Below, piece after piece: positions 42,211-51,709 of a stretch of 64,000 bases of DNA. A program made the translations under genes and the position numbers. The notes beneath the pieces were generated by a model. That model saw only the letters and a program-made list of their open reading frames with translations. It did no database searches and had not been told where the DNA came from. How positions within the stretch are numbered: the stretch's first letter is position 1; each line of letters starts with the position of its first letter. This DNA is from DASQZK01 sp963732905. Lineage in GTDB: Bacteria > Bacteroidota > Bacteroidia > Bacteroidales > GCA-2748055. The stretch lies in assembly GCA_963732905.1 (NCBI GenBank), contig CAVTBM010000001.1, positions 620,001 to 684,000 of the forward strand. Reading direction: 5' to 3'.

Positions 42211-42249
42211 CAGCACAGGCATTCAGGGCATGTCTGTGCTGATTTTTTT
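42211..42249 (+). terminator. Intrinsic terminator after susD
   Basis: CAGCACAG (42211-42218) and CTGTGCTG (42234-42241), a perfect 8-bp stem with a 15-nt loop, are followed by ATTTTTTT to 42249. It lies about 60 bp after the susD stop and 110 bp before the sulfatase, so the sulfatase is separately transcribed or reached only by read-through. Confidence 0.7.
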
Positions 42250-42360
42250 GTCTGCAGCTCATTCCTTCATCCTCTTTGGGGTCATTTCAAGCCTTTTTAC
42301 TAAGTTTGCAGGTCCCTTTCTTTATGAAAGAGGGCTGCGTTTTTCTAAACAGAAAGAATT

Positions 42361-43824
42361 ATGAACCGACCTTACCTGAAGTCCTTCCTGGCTGCCGGAG
42401 CCGTTGGTCTGCTTCCCCTGCAAATCATACACGCGCAAGTATCCCACCGCCCGGCAAATCCGAATATCATTTTCATCCTCACCGATGATATGGGATACGC
42501 GGATCCGGGATGTTATGGACAGCAAACGATTAAAACACCGAATATCGACAGGCTGGCTGCCGAGGGGATCAGGTTCACCCAGTTTTATGCCGGCAGCCCG
42601 GTATGTGCGCCTTCAAGAGCCTCCCTGATGACGGGACGCGACGCAGGTCACTGCCGTGTACGTGGTAATTATGAAACAGGGCCTTACGGATTTGGAGGAG
42701 AACTTGAACTCCGCCCGCAGGACAGAACCATCGCTGAAGTTCTTAAAACAGCCGGTTACCAGACTGCCATGATCGGGAAATGGGGCCTTGGCATGAACGG
42801 AACCACAGGTGAACCGGATAAAAAAGGTTTTGATACCTATTACGGTTATCTTAACCAGGCACATGCACACTGGCAGTTTCCCGACTACCTTTTCAGAGAT
42901 GGTAAAAAAGAAGTGATAAAGGAAAATGCAAATGGCAAACGTGAAAAATATTCCAATGATATTTTCACTTCCGAAGCCCTCTCGTATATGAACAAGTCAA
43001 AAGATAAACCGTTTTTTCTTTACCTGGCTTACGTTACACCCCATGCCGAAATGATCGTTCCTGATGATTCGGTATGGCATTATTACAAAGGCAGGTTTAA
43101 AGAGACGCCCTTTGTTCAAGGGACCCAGGGAAGCAATGGAAAGGATACCCTGGGAGTTTATCATTCACAGCCCTACCCTGAAGCAGCTTTTGCCTCCATG
43201 ATCACTCATATCGACAATGATGTGGGCAGGATCATGGCCGCACTGAAGGCCATGGGTCTGGACAGGAATACGGTTGTTATGTTCAGCAGCGACAACGGAC
43301 CTCATAAGGAAGGCGGCAATAATCCCTATTATTTCAACAGCAATGGGGAATACCGGGGTATTAAGCGCGATGTTTATGAGGGCGGTATCAGAGTGCCTTT
43401 CATCGTCAGGTGGCCTGGATTCATAAGGGAAGGGCAGGAGACGAGTCAGATTGGTGCTTTCTGGGATGTTCTCCCTACTATAGCGGATATGACGGGAGCT
43501 GATATGAACGGTATTACTTCGGAAGGCTTTTCCCTGATGCCCACGCTGACAGGAGATACGGCTGAGCAGAAACAGCATGTATACTACTACTGGGAATTCC
43601 ACGAGAACAAGTACTCCGACCAGGCCGTGCGTTTGGGTGAATGGAAAGCTGTACGACATGATCCTGACCGTCCGATGGAACTCTACAACCTGAAAACAGA
43701 TCCGGTTGAAAATTATAATGTTTCCTTTGATCACCCTGAAATTGTAAAGAATATGGAGGTGATCATGGATACGGCACGAACGGATAACCCGTATTTCCCG
43801 TTGAAAAAATCGGGGGGACGGTAA
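42361..43824 (+). CDS. Secreted formylglycine-dependent sulfatase (S1 family)
   Basis: 487 residues, signal ending QIIHA. Metal-binding N-terminus NIIFILTDDMGYADPGCYGQ (Asp42, Asp43). The active-site motif is CAPSR with Cys82, which must be oxidised to formylglycine, followed by SLMTGRDAGHCRVRG. Further ligands: KWGLGMNG, THIDNDVG, MFSSDNGPHKEGG. The C-terminal subdomain includes EWKAVRHDPDRPMELYNL. The mature enzyme hydrolyses sulfate esters on carbohydrates in the periplasm. Cys-type sulfatases need an anaerobic maturase; none is visible in the window. Together with SusCD it implies a sulfated polysaccharide or glycosaminoglycan-like substrate. Confidence 0.93.
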   Translation: MNRPYLKSFLAAGAVGLLPLQIIHAQVSHRPANPNIIFILTDDMGYADPGCYGQQTIKTPNIDRLAAEGIRFTQFYAGSPVCAPSRASLMTGRDAGHCRVRGNYETGPYGFGGELELRPQDRTIAEVLKTAGYQTAMIGKWGLGMNGTTGEPDKKGFDTYYGYLNQAHAHWQFPDYLFRDGKKEVIKENANGKREKYSNDIFTSEALSYMNKSKDKPFFLYLAYVTPHAEMIVPDDSVWHYYKGRFKETPFVQGTQGSNGKDTLGVYHSQPYPEAAFASMITHIDNDVGRIMAALKAMGLDRNTVVMFSSDNGPHKEGGNNPYYFNSNGEYRGIKRDVYEGGIRVPFIVRWPGFIREGQETSQIGAFWDVLPTIADMTGADMNGITSEGFSLMPTLTGDTAEQKQHVYYYWEFHENKYSDQAVRLGEWKAVRHDPDRPMELYNLKTDPVENYNVSFDHPEIVKNMEVIMDTARTDNPYFPLKKSGGR

Positions 43825-43831
43825 TAAATGG

Positions 43832-45127
43832 TTAAACCCCCGCCGGTTCCCCGGTTTCAACCGGATTGTCAGGGTCGTTGCTCCATTCGAACCAGCCGCC
43901 GTCGAATACGGAAACGTCGGGCCAGCCCATGAGCCAGGCATTGAAAAATGCTTCGCTGCCCCGCCAACCGGTACCACAATAAAAGGCGAGGCGTTTGCCT
44001 GAAGAAATGCCGGCTTCCTGCCACATGGCTTCAATCTCTCCGTACTCCCGGGTGGTATGATCGAGGTTACGGTAATTTTCCATGTGGTAGGCATCCATAC
44101 CGCAATTTCCGAAGATGGCTCCCGGAATACGTCCCTTTTTCTCGATATAGTTATAGCCGCTGACTTCCCCGATAAATTCGGGCCAGCTTCTCACACAAAC
44201 CAGGTCACCGGTAGCGGAAGCCAGCAGTTTTTTAGCCTCAGGCAGGTCAACAGCAAATTCGGGGTGGACGGGGATTTTTGCTCCGAACTCGCTTACCGGA
44301 ATTTTCGGAACATCCTCCGTGCTGATCTCATAACCGGCATCTTTCCAGGACTGAAACCCTCCGTTCAGAATGCGGATATCTTTTACCCCTGCGTACATCA
44401 TGATGAAAGCACATCGCATAGCCCCAAGCTGCCCGGCAGCACTCCCCGGGAACGGATCGTTGTTGTCGGGGTACATAAAGCTGCCATAAAGGACTACGGT
44501 AGTGTCGGAAGTAATCCCATGTTTTTCGAGGGCAAGCTTAATCTCTTCCGGACTACGCCGGTTCCAAGTCTCGGGAGCTTCAAGGGCAAGTGTGTCGATA
44601 TCGATGGCTCCGGGAATATGCCCCTGAAGATAGGCGTCGCGGTTACGGTAATGTGCATGGCAGATCACAAACCGGTCGTTTTCAAAAGAAGACGGATGTT
44701 CTCCGGAAATCAGTTTGTGCACCCATTCCGGATGTACCAGGGCTTCATAATTTTTCAGATGATCCATGGGCAGATCATCACTTGCGGCCCACTCATCCGT
44801 GAAATTCAGGTAAATCCTTATGTTGCCGTAACCGGCACGTTGAAACATCCCTGCCACATCAACAGATTCTATTCCGGAATACCCGTAAAGAACCAATGCA
44901 TTTTCCGGCCTTATGTTTTTCGACCGAACGATTTCGATCCAGTCGATATATCTGGTCCATTTGAACGGCAGACTTTTAGCGCCGATGATATGTCCTCCAC
45001 GTTTTTCGCCATCTAGTTTCCATCCATTGTAGGCTTCAACAGGACGCAGGTCGATGACAATTCCTTCCCTGTCCCTGATGAACGATAATAGCCGGGGTGT
45101 TGAAATGATCTGAGGATTATAATTCAT
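43832..45127 (-). CDS. Triple-domain rhodanese (thiosulfate sulfurtransferase) with one catalytic cysteine
   Basis: 431 residues, no signal, cytoplasmic. Three rhodanese folds: domain 1 (about 1-130, GIVIDLRPVEAYNG, LVLYGYSGIES), domain 2 (about 135-275, DAYLQGHIPGAIDIDT, VVLYGSFMYPD) and domain 3 (about 285-425, LVCVRSWPEFIG, LAFYCGTGWRGSE, VSVFDGGWFEW). Only domain 3 keeps the catalytic Cys (Cys384 in YCGTGWR); the others have Tyr-Gly in that loop. It would transfer sulfane sulfur from thiosulfate to cyanide or a thiol acceptor. It lies tail to tail with the sulfatase, 8 nt between stops. Confidence 0.9.
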   Translation of the reverse strand: MNYNPQIISTPRLLSFIRDREGIVIDLRPVEAYNGWKLDGEKRGGHIIGAKSLPFKWTRYIDWIEIVRSKNIRPENALVLYGYSGIESVDVAGMFQRAGYGNIRIYLNFTDEWAASDDLPMDHLKNYEALVHPEWVHKLISGEHPSSFENDRFVICHAHYRNRDAYLQGHIPGAIDIDTLALEAPETWNRRSPEEIKLALEKHGITSDTTVVLYGSFMYPDNNDPFPGSAAGQLGAMRCAFIMMYAGVKDIRILNGGFQSWKDAGYEISTEDVPKIPVSEFGAKIPVHPEFAVDLPEAKKLLASATGDLVCVRSWPEFIGEVSGYNYIEKKGRIPGAIFGNCGMDAYHMENYRNLDHTTREYGEIEAMWQEAGISSGKRLAFYCGTGWRGSEAFFNAWLMGWPDVSVFDGGWFEWSNDPDNPVETGEPAGV

Positions 45128-45159
45128 ATGGAAATTTCAAATAGTTTACAGATAAAACA

Positions 45160-45172
45160 GGTGTGACACACC
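45160..45172. promoter_or_regulatory. Palindrome upstream of the rhodanese gene
   Basis: GGTGTG-A-CACACC is a perfect 6-1-6 inverted repeat centred 39 bp before the rhodanese start (45127, minus). It is extended by AAAACA and TGTTTT arms, two bases out of register. This is the shape of a dimeric regulator site; no known consensus is claimed. Confidence 0.4.
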
Positions 45173-45330
45173 ATTGTTTTTTATGTCCCTTACTTTTTCC
45201 CGAAAAGCCGGATATGGGACAATATTTCGGAGAAGAGGAATTCTGGATTTTTTAGACCTGTATGGAGTTCAGAACGGGTTTACAGTATCATTCCACGTTT
45301 CAGATCAGGTACTTAACTACGTGATGAGAG

Positions 45331-45368
45331 CCAATAAAAAACCGCAGTCCGGAAAGAGGGCTGCGGTT
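45331..45368 (-). terminator. Intrinsic terminator of the M3 peptidase gene
   Basis: Read on the complement, AACCGCAG (45368-45361) pairs with CTGCGGTT (45347-45340). TTTTTATT then follows to about 45333. It lies 22 bp downstream of the peptidase stop codon. Confidence 0.7.
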
Positions 45369-45389
45369 CATAAAGGATTTTAGAGTATT

Positions 45390-47510
45390 TTATTCCAAAC
45401 CTCTCTTTTTAAGAAGGGGTTCCTCACTGGGTTTTTTACCCCTGAAAGCCACATAAAGAGCCATTGGGTCTTCCGTACTGCCTTTTTCAAGAATATTTTT
45501 CCTGAAAGCAGCAGCAGTAGCAGGATCAAAAATGTTACCGGTTTCCTTGAATGCCTGGAAGGCATCTGCATCAAGAACTTCAGCCCAGATATAGCTGTAG
45601 TATCCTGAAGAATAACCACCTGCGAAAATATGGCTGAAATAGGGACTGCGGTACCTGGAGATGATTTCCGGGATCAGACCGACTTCATTCAATGAGCTGT
45701 CTTCAAAGGCATTCACATCTTTAATGTCGGCCTTTGCCAGGGTAAGAGTATGATAATCCATATCCAGTAGAGAAGCTGCGAGGTATTCCACGGTGGTAAA
45801 TCCCTGGTTGAAATGGCTGCTGTTCTGGATTTTTTGGATCAGTTCGTCGGGTATGACCTCACCGGTCTGATAATGTTTGGCAAAAGATCTGAGGACTTCG
45901 GGTTCAAGAGCCCAGTTTTCCATGATCTGTGAAGGCAGTTCAACAAAATCACGCGTTACACTTGTGCCGGCCTGGCTTTTATAGGTGCACTGGGAAAGGA
46001 GACCGTGAAGGGCGTGACCGAATTCATGGAACAGGGTCTGAACTTCATCCACGGTGAGGAGTGCAGGTTTATCGCCGGTTGGTTTGGTAAAGTTGAAATT
46101 GGTGGTAACCACCGGTCGGATGTCCTTGCCGTTTTCAACATGCTGGCCGCGGTATTCGCTCATCCAGGCACCGGCTCTTTTGCTGTCGCGGGGAAAGAAA
46201 TCCATGTATAATACCCCAATATGACTTCCGTCGGCATCCTTCACTTCATAACCCTGAACATCGGGATGATAAACCGGGATATCGGTCCTGGGTTCGAAGG
46301 TTAAACCATAAAGTTTGTGAGCTACGTCGAAAGCGCCCTTCCGTACATTATCCAGAACAAAATACTGGCTGAGAGTGCTTTCATCGATATCGTATTTTTC
46401 CTTCCTGACTTTTTCAGAATAATACCACCAGTCCCAGGGTTTTAGTTTGAAATGGCCGCCCTGCCTGTCGATCATTTTCTGCATATCGGCTGCTTCCTGT
46501 TTGGCTACCTTAATGGCCGGTGTCCAGAGACGCATGAGCAGGTCGTTCACGTTTGCCGGAGTTTTTGCCATATTTTCTTCAAGAACATAATCGGCGTGGG
46601 ACTTGTATCCAAGAAGGCTGGCTCTTTCAGCCCTGAGCTTCACGATTTGTTTTATGACATCCTTATTGTCATACTGATCGTTATTATTTCCCAGGTTGGC
46701 ATAAGCCATGAAGAGTTTTTCCCTCAGACTGCGGTTATCGGCGTAGGTTAGGAATGGGAGCAGGCTTGGTTTCTGAACCGTGAACACCCATTTCCCCTCA
46801 AGGCTGTCTTCTTTGGCGCTTTCAGCAGCGGCGCTTATCACATCCCCGGGTAATCCAGCAAGGTCGGATTTATTGTCGATCACCAGTTTAAAAGCATTGG
46901 TCTGACGCAGAACATCCTCTCCGAATTTCAGGGTCAATAAGGAAAGCTCACTATTGATCTTACTGAGTTTTTCTTTATCCTCCTGATTTAGGTTGGCACC
47001 ACCTCTGACAAACTCTTTGTACGTATCATCCAGGAGTTTAGCCTGTGAGCCAGTCAGGTCCAAATTATCTTTATGATCATAAACGGTTTTGATTTTCTGA
47101 AAGAGCTTGTCGTTTAATCTGATCGCATCGGAATGTGCAGAGAGTTCCGGAGCAAGCTCTTTGGCTATATTCTGAAGTTCAGGGCTGGTAAGGGAACTGT
47201 TCAGGTTATAAAAAACACCCCCGACCTGGTCAATCATATCCCCGCTGTTATCCAATGCCACGATTGTATTTTCAAATGTGGGGGTATCTGTATTATTAAC
47301 GATAGCGTCAATTTCCTCGTTGTGTTCTTTCATGGCTTCCTGCATGGCAGGGATGAACTGATCGTTCCTGATTTGTTCGAAGGGGGGTACACCGAACGGT
47401 GTTTTAAATTCACTTAACAGGGGATTTTTCATATTGTCAGCTTTTTCCTTGTTTTGACAGGAACTGGCTAAAAGAGCCAGAACAAAGAGTAGAATAAATG
47501 GTTTTTTCAC
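45390..47510 (-). CDS. dcp: M3-family peptidyl-dipeptidase (Dcp-like) lipoprotein
   Basis: 706 residues, the length of Dcp-type oligopeptidases. Start MKKPFILLFVLALLASSC gives a lipobox, so it is probably periplasmic and lipid-anchored. The catalytic zinc motif HEFGH (His495-Glu496-His499) sits in TLFHEFGHALHGLLS, with the third ligand further downstream in the helix containing EVLRSFAKHYQ. The N-terminal helical region (FEQIRNDQFIPAMQEAM) and the long prolyl-rich loop VPVYHPDVQGYEVKDADGSHIG are standard. It cleaves dipeptides from peptide C-termini in peptide scavenging. No partner gene; strong terminator downstream. Confidence 0.92.
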   Translation of the reverse strand: MKKPFILLFVLALLASSCQNKEKADNMKNPLLSEFKTPFGVPPFEQIRNDQFIPAMQEAMKEHNEEIDAIVNNTDTPTFENTIVALDNSGDMIDQVGGVFYNLNSSLTSPELQNIAKELAPELSAHSDAIRLNDKLFQKIKTVYDHKDNLDLTGSQAKLLDDTYKEFVRGGANLNQEDKEKLSKINSELSLLTLKFGEDVLRQTNAFKLVIDNKSDLAGLPGDVISAAAESAKEDSLEGKWVFTVQKPSLLPFLTYADNRSLREKLFMAYANLGNNNDQYDNKDVIKQIVKLRAERASLLGYKSHADYVLEENMAKTPANVNDLLMRLWTPAIKVAKQEAADMQKMIDRQGGHFKLKPWDWWYYSEKVRKEKYDIDESTLSQYFVLDNVRKGAFDVAHKLYGLTFEPRTDIPVYHPDVQGYEVKDADGSHIGVLYMDFFPRDSKRAGAWMSEYRGQHVENGKDIRPVVTTNFNFTKPTGDKPALLTVDEVQTLFHEFGHALHGLLSQCTYKSQAGTSVTRDFVELPSQIMENWALEPEVLRSFAKHYQTGEVIPDELIQKIQNSSHFNQGFTTVEYLAASLLDMDYHTLTLAKADIKDVNAFEDSSLNEVGLIPEIISRYRSPYFSHIFAGGYSSGYYSYIWAEVLDADAFQAFKETGNIFDPATAAAFRKNILEKGSTEDPMALYVAFRGKKPSEEPLLKKRGLE

Positions 47511-47676
47511 GGTTTATAATTTTGAGGTTAAAATCGGTTGAAGGCGCCAATTTAATAAAAACCCCTGTAAGTCCTGTGAATATTGAGAGTATAATTATGC
47601 ATGTAAAACCTGTTTTTGAATATGTTCCTCATAAGTTGATTCTTTCATTTTAAGTTTGGGATTGCTTTTTCTGCCG

Positions 47677-47724
47677 CCAATGGAATCCGGATTCTGATAA
47701 TCCGGCTTGCCCTTTTTCCATTGG
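47677..47724. repeat. Nested inverted repeat upstream of the GH92 gene
   Basis: In the 407-bp gap 47511-47917, CCAATGGA (47677-47684) pairs with TCCATTGG (47717-47724). An inner stem CCGGATT (47687-47693) with AATCCGG (47699-47705) sits between them. There is no T-run. It lies about 190 bp before GH92 and 165 bp from the M3 peptidase start, so it could be an operator or an RNA structure. TATTTTTG at 47833-47840 matches the -7 consensus but has no -33 partner. Confidence 0.5.
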
Positions 47725-47917
47725 GAGTATTACATGCACCGCTCACAGGATACGGTACCGTGGAAGAGTCTGTGTCGGGCGCTTTTTTTTGAATTTTAAT
47801 GGTCACATAATACATCGTCCGTTTCGATTTGTTATTTTTGAAATATGTTAAATGTTGCATGAATCCTGTTTTCGAATGTTCTCAGATCATATTTAATCGA
47901 TATAATACATCATCACC

Positions 47918-50287
47918 ATGAAATCCCGTATGTTGACTTTGATTTTCGTGCTTTCTGTAAGTTTTTTTTCCTGTAACAGAAACACGCATGAGATGCAGGA
48001 GGATCTGGTACAATATGTAAATCCTCTTATTGGCACACCCTTTAAAGGTGACGCTGGCACATTCCCTGCTGTGAATCCTCCGTTTGCCATGACGAATTTC
48101 ATGCCGGTCACAGATGAGAATGCGATCGGTATGACCCCCTACCACTATGAGCGTAGCTCAAATATAGGATTCATCGCCAGCCATCAACCGGCTGTCTGGA
48201 TGGGCGATTACGGCTTTATCACAATATGGCCTTCGGTAGGAAAGGTAAGGATCAGTCCGGAAGACAGGAAGCTTTCATTCAATCATCGTGATGAGATATC
48301 GGAACCGGATGTATACCAGGTTAAGATGTTTCCTAAGGACAGCAGTTATTCTGTTACGGCAAAACTTTCGGCCACATCGCACTGCGGCCTGTTTGAGTTT
48401 AATGTTTCCAGGGATGACACGATGAATATTGTTGTTGAAGCTTCAAGAGTCAAGGGCTTCAGTTACGTTAGCCGCAAGATCTTCCAGGAGCCTTATAATC
48501 ATGAGGTTGACAGTCTCAGATCTAAATTTCACGGCTTTGTGAAAGTTGACCCTGAGCACCACGAGATATATGGTTATAACCCGGAACGGCATGGGGTCAT
48601 CCTGGGTCCTGATCTCCCTGGTTTCAAGGGATATTTTGTGATCAGGTTTGAAAAGTCTTTTGATGGTTACGGAGTATGGCAGGACAGTGCTATCACCGGA
48701 AACGCAGAGGAGATGACAGGCCACTGGGTAGGAGCCTTCGCCGGGTTCAAGGTCTCAGGGTTTGAAAAAATCCGTGCAAAAATAGGTACATCCTTTATCA
48801 GCGTTGAACAGGCCAGACAAAATCTGGAGAAGGAGATTCCCGGATGGGATATGGACCAGGTGATAAGTTCTACCCATGAAGCCTGGCAAAGAGCACTGGC
48901 ACATATCGTTATAGAAGGTACCCAGGATCAGAAGTCAGTCTTTTATACAGCAATGTACCACGCCATGCTTTATCCGCGTGAATTTTCTGAGTACGGGAGG
49001 TATTACAGCGCCTTTGACGATTCGGTTCATAATGGTGTCTCGTATAATGATTATTCCTTGTGGGATACGTTCAGGGCCGAGCATCCACTGTTGCTTTTCA
49101 TTGCTCCCGACCGCGTACCGGATATGATCACTTCACTTTTACAGATGTATAAGGAAGGGGGATGGATGCCTAAATGGCCGAATCCGACCTATACTAACAT
49201 CATGATAGGAACACATGCCGATGCAGTAATTGCCGATGCAATGGTAAAAGGTGTTAAAGGCTTTGACCGCGAGCTGGCCTGGCAGGCCGTAAGAAAAGAT
49301 GCGTTCACGCCGCCTCCTGGAGATACCGGCAATGTAAATTATGTACCCAGTCCATGGACGGAAGTGATTCCTTCCTGGCTTCCGAAGAGGGCAGGAAATC
49401 CCTGGTTTGACCGGGATCCCTGGCATGGTTACGAGGGCAGGGGAGGGCTGACCTGGTATAAAGCCAAAGGCTATGTGCCGTGCGATATGACCAATGAAAG
49501 CGTTTCCCGCACACTTGAATTTGCCTACGACGATTACTGTGCTGCCCGGGTAGCCAGGGCCGTGAATAAAACTGCAGATTACGATACCCTGATGAACCGG
49601 AGCCGGAACTTTATAAACCTGTACCGAGACTCCACTGGATTTATGGAACCCAAACTTTCGGATGGTTCCTGGCTGGGACATTCCGCAAAACCGGACGTCA
49701 GAATTGCCCCCGAATATTTACAGGCATTCACGGAAGGCAGCCCGTGGACTTATCTTTTTTGCGCCATGCAGGATGTGCCGGGGCTCATCGGTATCATGGG
49801 CGGGCCTGAAAAATTTGTTTCAAAACTGGACGAGAATTTCAATGGAGGCCATTATGTTCATCAGAACGAGCCGGGACATCACTACCCATATCTTTACGAT
49901 TATGCCGGGTATCCGTGGAAGACCCAGGAACGGGTAAGACAGTACACCCTTTCACAGTATAAAAATGCTCCTGACGGTCTCGATGGTAATGACGATTGCG
50001 GCCAGATGTCTGCCTGGTATATTTTTTCAGCCATGGGATTCTATCCGGTCTGCCCGGGGAGTGATCAGTATGCCATTGGAAGTCCGTTGTTTTCCGAAAC
50101 ACGGATAGCCCTGCCCAATGGGAAAACATTTACCATCCGGGTTCAGAATGCTTCCGACGATAATAAATATATTCAGGAGATGCGTCTCAACGGGAAACCA
50201 TGGAAAAGGTATTTTATAAGCCATGACGACATAATGAAAGGTGGAACCATGATTTTCGTCATGGGGAATGAGCCGGTAAAGAAATGA
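47918..50287 (+). CDS. Glycoside hydrolase family 92 alpha-mannosidase lipoprotein
   Basis: 789 residues with lipobox VSFFSC (Cys19). The N-terminal beta-sandwich has VNPLIGTPFKGDAGTFPAV and SHQPAVWMGDYG. The alpha/alpha barrel has YNDYSLWDTFRAEHPLL, MYKEGGWMPKWPNP and GTHADAVIADA. The catalytic acid Glu is in QNEPGHHYPYLY, and the calcium-linked base Asps are in GNDDCGQMSAWYIFSAMGFYP. GH92 enzymes are exo-acting inverting alpha-mannosidases (1,2 most often) on N-glycans or fungal mannan. The gene is preceded by a structured gap and followed closely (35 bp) by a membrane protein on the same strand. Confidence 0.95.
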   Translation: MKSRMLTLIFVLSVSFFSCNRNTHEMQEDLVQYVNPLIGTPFKGDAGTFPAVNPPFAMTNFMPVTDENAIGMTPYHYERSSNIGFIASHQPAVWMGDYGFITIWPSVGKVRISPEDRKLSFNHRDEISEPDVYQVKMFPKDSSYSVTAKLSATSHCGLFEFNVSRDDTMNIVVEASRVKGFSYVSRKIFQEPYNHEVDSLRSKFHGFVKVDPEHHEIYGYNPERHGVILGPDLPGFKGYFVIRFEKSFDGYGVWQDSAITGNAEEMTGHWVGAFAGFKVSGFEKIRAKIGTSFISVEQARQNLEKEIPGWDMDQVISSTHEAWQRALAHIVIEGTQDQKSVFYTAMYHAMLYPREFSEYGRYYSAFDDSVHNGVSYNDYSLWDTFRAEHPLLLFIAPDRVPDMITSLLQMYKEGGWMPKWPNPTYTNIMIGTHADAVIADAMVKGVKGFDRELAWQAVRKDAFTPPPGDTGNVNYVPSPWTEVIPSWLPKRAGNPWFDRDPWHGYEGRGGLTWYKAKGYVPCDMTNESVSRTLEFAYDDYCAARVARAVNKTADYDTLMNRSRNFINLYRDSTGFMEPKLSDGSWLGHSAKPDVRIAPEYLQAFTEGSPWTYLFCAMQDVPGLIGIMGGPEKFVSKLDENFNGGHYVHQNEPGHHYPYLYDYAGYPWKTQERVRQYTLSQYKNAPDGLDGNDDCGQMSAWYIFSAMGFYPVCPGSDQYAIGSPLFSETRIALPNGKTFTIRVQNASDDNKYIQEMRLNGKPWKRYFISHDDIMKGGTMIFVMGNEPVKK

Positions 50288-50322
50288 AGATGAAAATCTG
50301 TTCATACATAATCTTTTAGATT

Positions 50323-51693
50323 GTGATAAGGCTATATGATCCAGGCAGGTTTCGATACTTGCTTAAAAGATCCGCTGTATTGCTTATGGGAACCTTTTTT
50401 CTTCTCGTTTACCCGGCCATCAATGGTTTTCCCCTGCTTTATTCCGACACAGCGACCTATATCGTCTCAGGATTCGGTTTGGATATGCCATTCGACAGGC
50501 CAATGACCTATGGATTGTTCCTTGTAGCCTCAAGCCTGGGAGGGCTCACTTTTTTGTTAACCGTCTTCTTCCAGTCACTGATCCTGTCCTGGCTGCTTCT
50601 CAGGATAATAGAACGCTTTGCCGGTAAACAAAAAGGCTGGGTTATGGCCCTTGTTTATTTTATCCTGGCTGTGCCTGCCGGACTTTCCTGGTATTCGGGA
50701 CAACTGATGCCCGATTTTTTTACACCGGTTTCTGTACTGAGCGCTTTGCTGATATTGCATCCTTCAACCCGGAAGTCTGAACTTACCTTCCTGCTTTTTC
50801 TTTTTATCCTGGCCTCCTCTGTGCATCTGTCGCATTTCAGTTTTAACCTGGTTATGCTTGTATTCCTGTACATCATGTCACGGTTGCGATTTGTCAAACT
50901 GAGCAGGTTAATGAACCCCTTGAGGATTTGGTTACTTGTTGCGGGCAGTGCCTTAAGTTTTCTTACAATGATGGTGCCCATGTCCAAATCCTCTCACATC
51001 TTTCTTATGGGAGCCATGGTGGAAAACGGAATACTCAAAACTTTCCTGGACGACAATTGCCCGGAGCACCATTACGCACTTTGTGAATACAGGGATTCGC
51101 TTCCCGACAAAGCCTGGCAATTTATCTGGATGGAGAAAAAAAGCCCTCTGTATAAGGTTGGAGGCTGGAACGGAACAAAAAGGGAATTTAATGAAATTAT
51201 TCTAAAAACCCTCACCACACCAAAATACATAAAGATGCACATCGAGTGTTCACTGAAGAATACGCCTGTGCAGCTTGCCACTTTCAAGATGGGCGACGGA
51301 AACGGTCCTTTTGGTAAAGGAACCATGGTTTACAGGCGTATTGAGGATAATTCATGGTTTGATATTATCGCGGAACGGAGGGCGTTGCAGCAAAAAAGTG
51401 ATTTGTACTTTCTGCCTTTCATGAACCGGGTATTAGCATGGCTGGTCATCCTTTCATTGGCAGGCATAATACTTTTAATCTCCGTTTACCGCAAAAGACT
51501 GACTGTACAAAGCTTTTACTTCACCGTCGTTATCTCTGGCGCTGTGATCATCAATGCATGGATAGCTGCCACTTTTGGCGGCATTACCGATCGCCTGGAA
51601 GGAAAAATGATCTGGCTGGTGGTATTTGCTCTTTTAATCCTGATCCTTCAGCCACCGTTACAGTCATTCACCCGGATGAAAAATCCCGGATAG
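50323..51693 (+). CDS. Polytopic membrane protein of unknown function
   Basis: 456 residues from GTG 50323, the only start before the first helix. About ten membrane helices: residues 17-34, 62-95, 105-123, 133-150, 157-180, 200-222, then a large extracytoplasmic region (about 230-350), and three C-terminal helices (363-382, 391-410, 419-438). The long loop contains DDNCPEHHYALCEY with two Cys close together, suggesting a disulfide. The topology with a big loop near the middle resembles glycosyltransferase-C type or O-antigen-like proteins, but no acidic DD/DE signature in the first loop is clear. I do not assign a function. Confidence 0.75.
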   Translation: MIRLYDPGRFRYLLKRSAVLLMGTFFLLVYPAINGFPLLYSDTATYIVSGFGLDMPFDRPMTYGLFLVASSLGGLTFLLTVFFQSLILSWLLLRIIERFAGKQKGWVMALVYFILAVPAGLSWYSGQLMPDFFTPVSVLSALLILHPSTRKSELTFLLFLFILASSVHLSHFSFNLVMLVFLYIMSRLRFVKLSRLMNPLRIWLLVAGSALSFLTMMVPMSKSSHIFLMGAMVENGILKTFLDDNCPEHHYALCEYRDSLPDKAWQFIWMEKKSPLYKVGGWNGTKREFNEIILKTLTTPKYIKMHIECSLKNTPVQLATFKMGDGNGPFGKGTMVYRRIEDNSWFDIIAERRALQQKSDLYFLPFMNRVLAWLVILSLAGIILLISVYRKRLTVQSFYFTVVISGAVIINAWIAATFGGITDRLEGKMIWLVVFALLILILQPPLQSFTRMKNPG

Positions 51694-51709
51694 CAGTTAT
51701 CCGGGACAT

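Noticed and set aside
43165..45016. Long frames antisense to the sulfatase and the rhodanese (43165-44094 minus, 44057-45016 plus)
   Set aside because: Both sit fully inside confident genes on the opposite strand and show no family motif.
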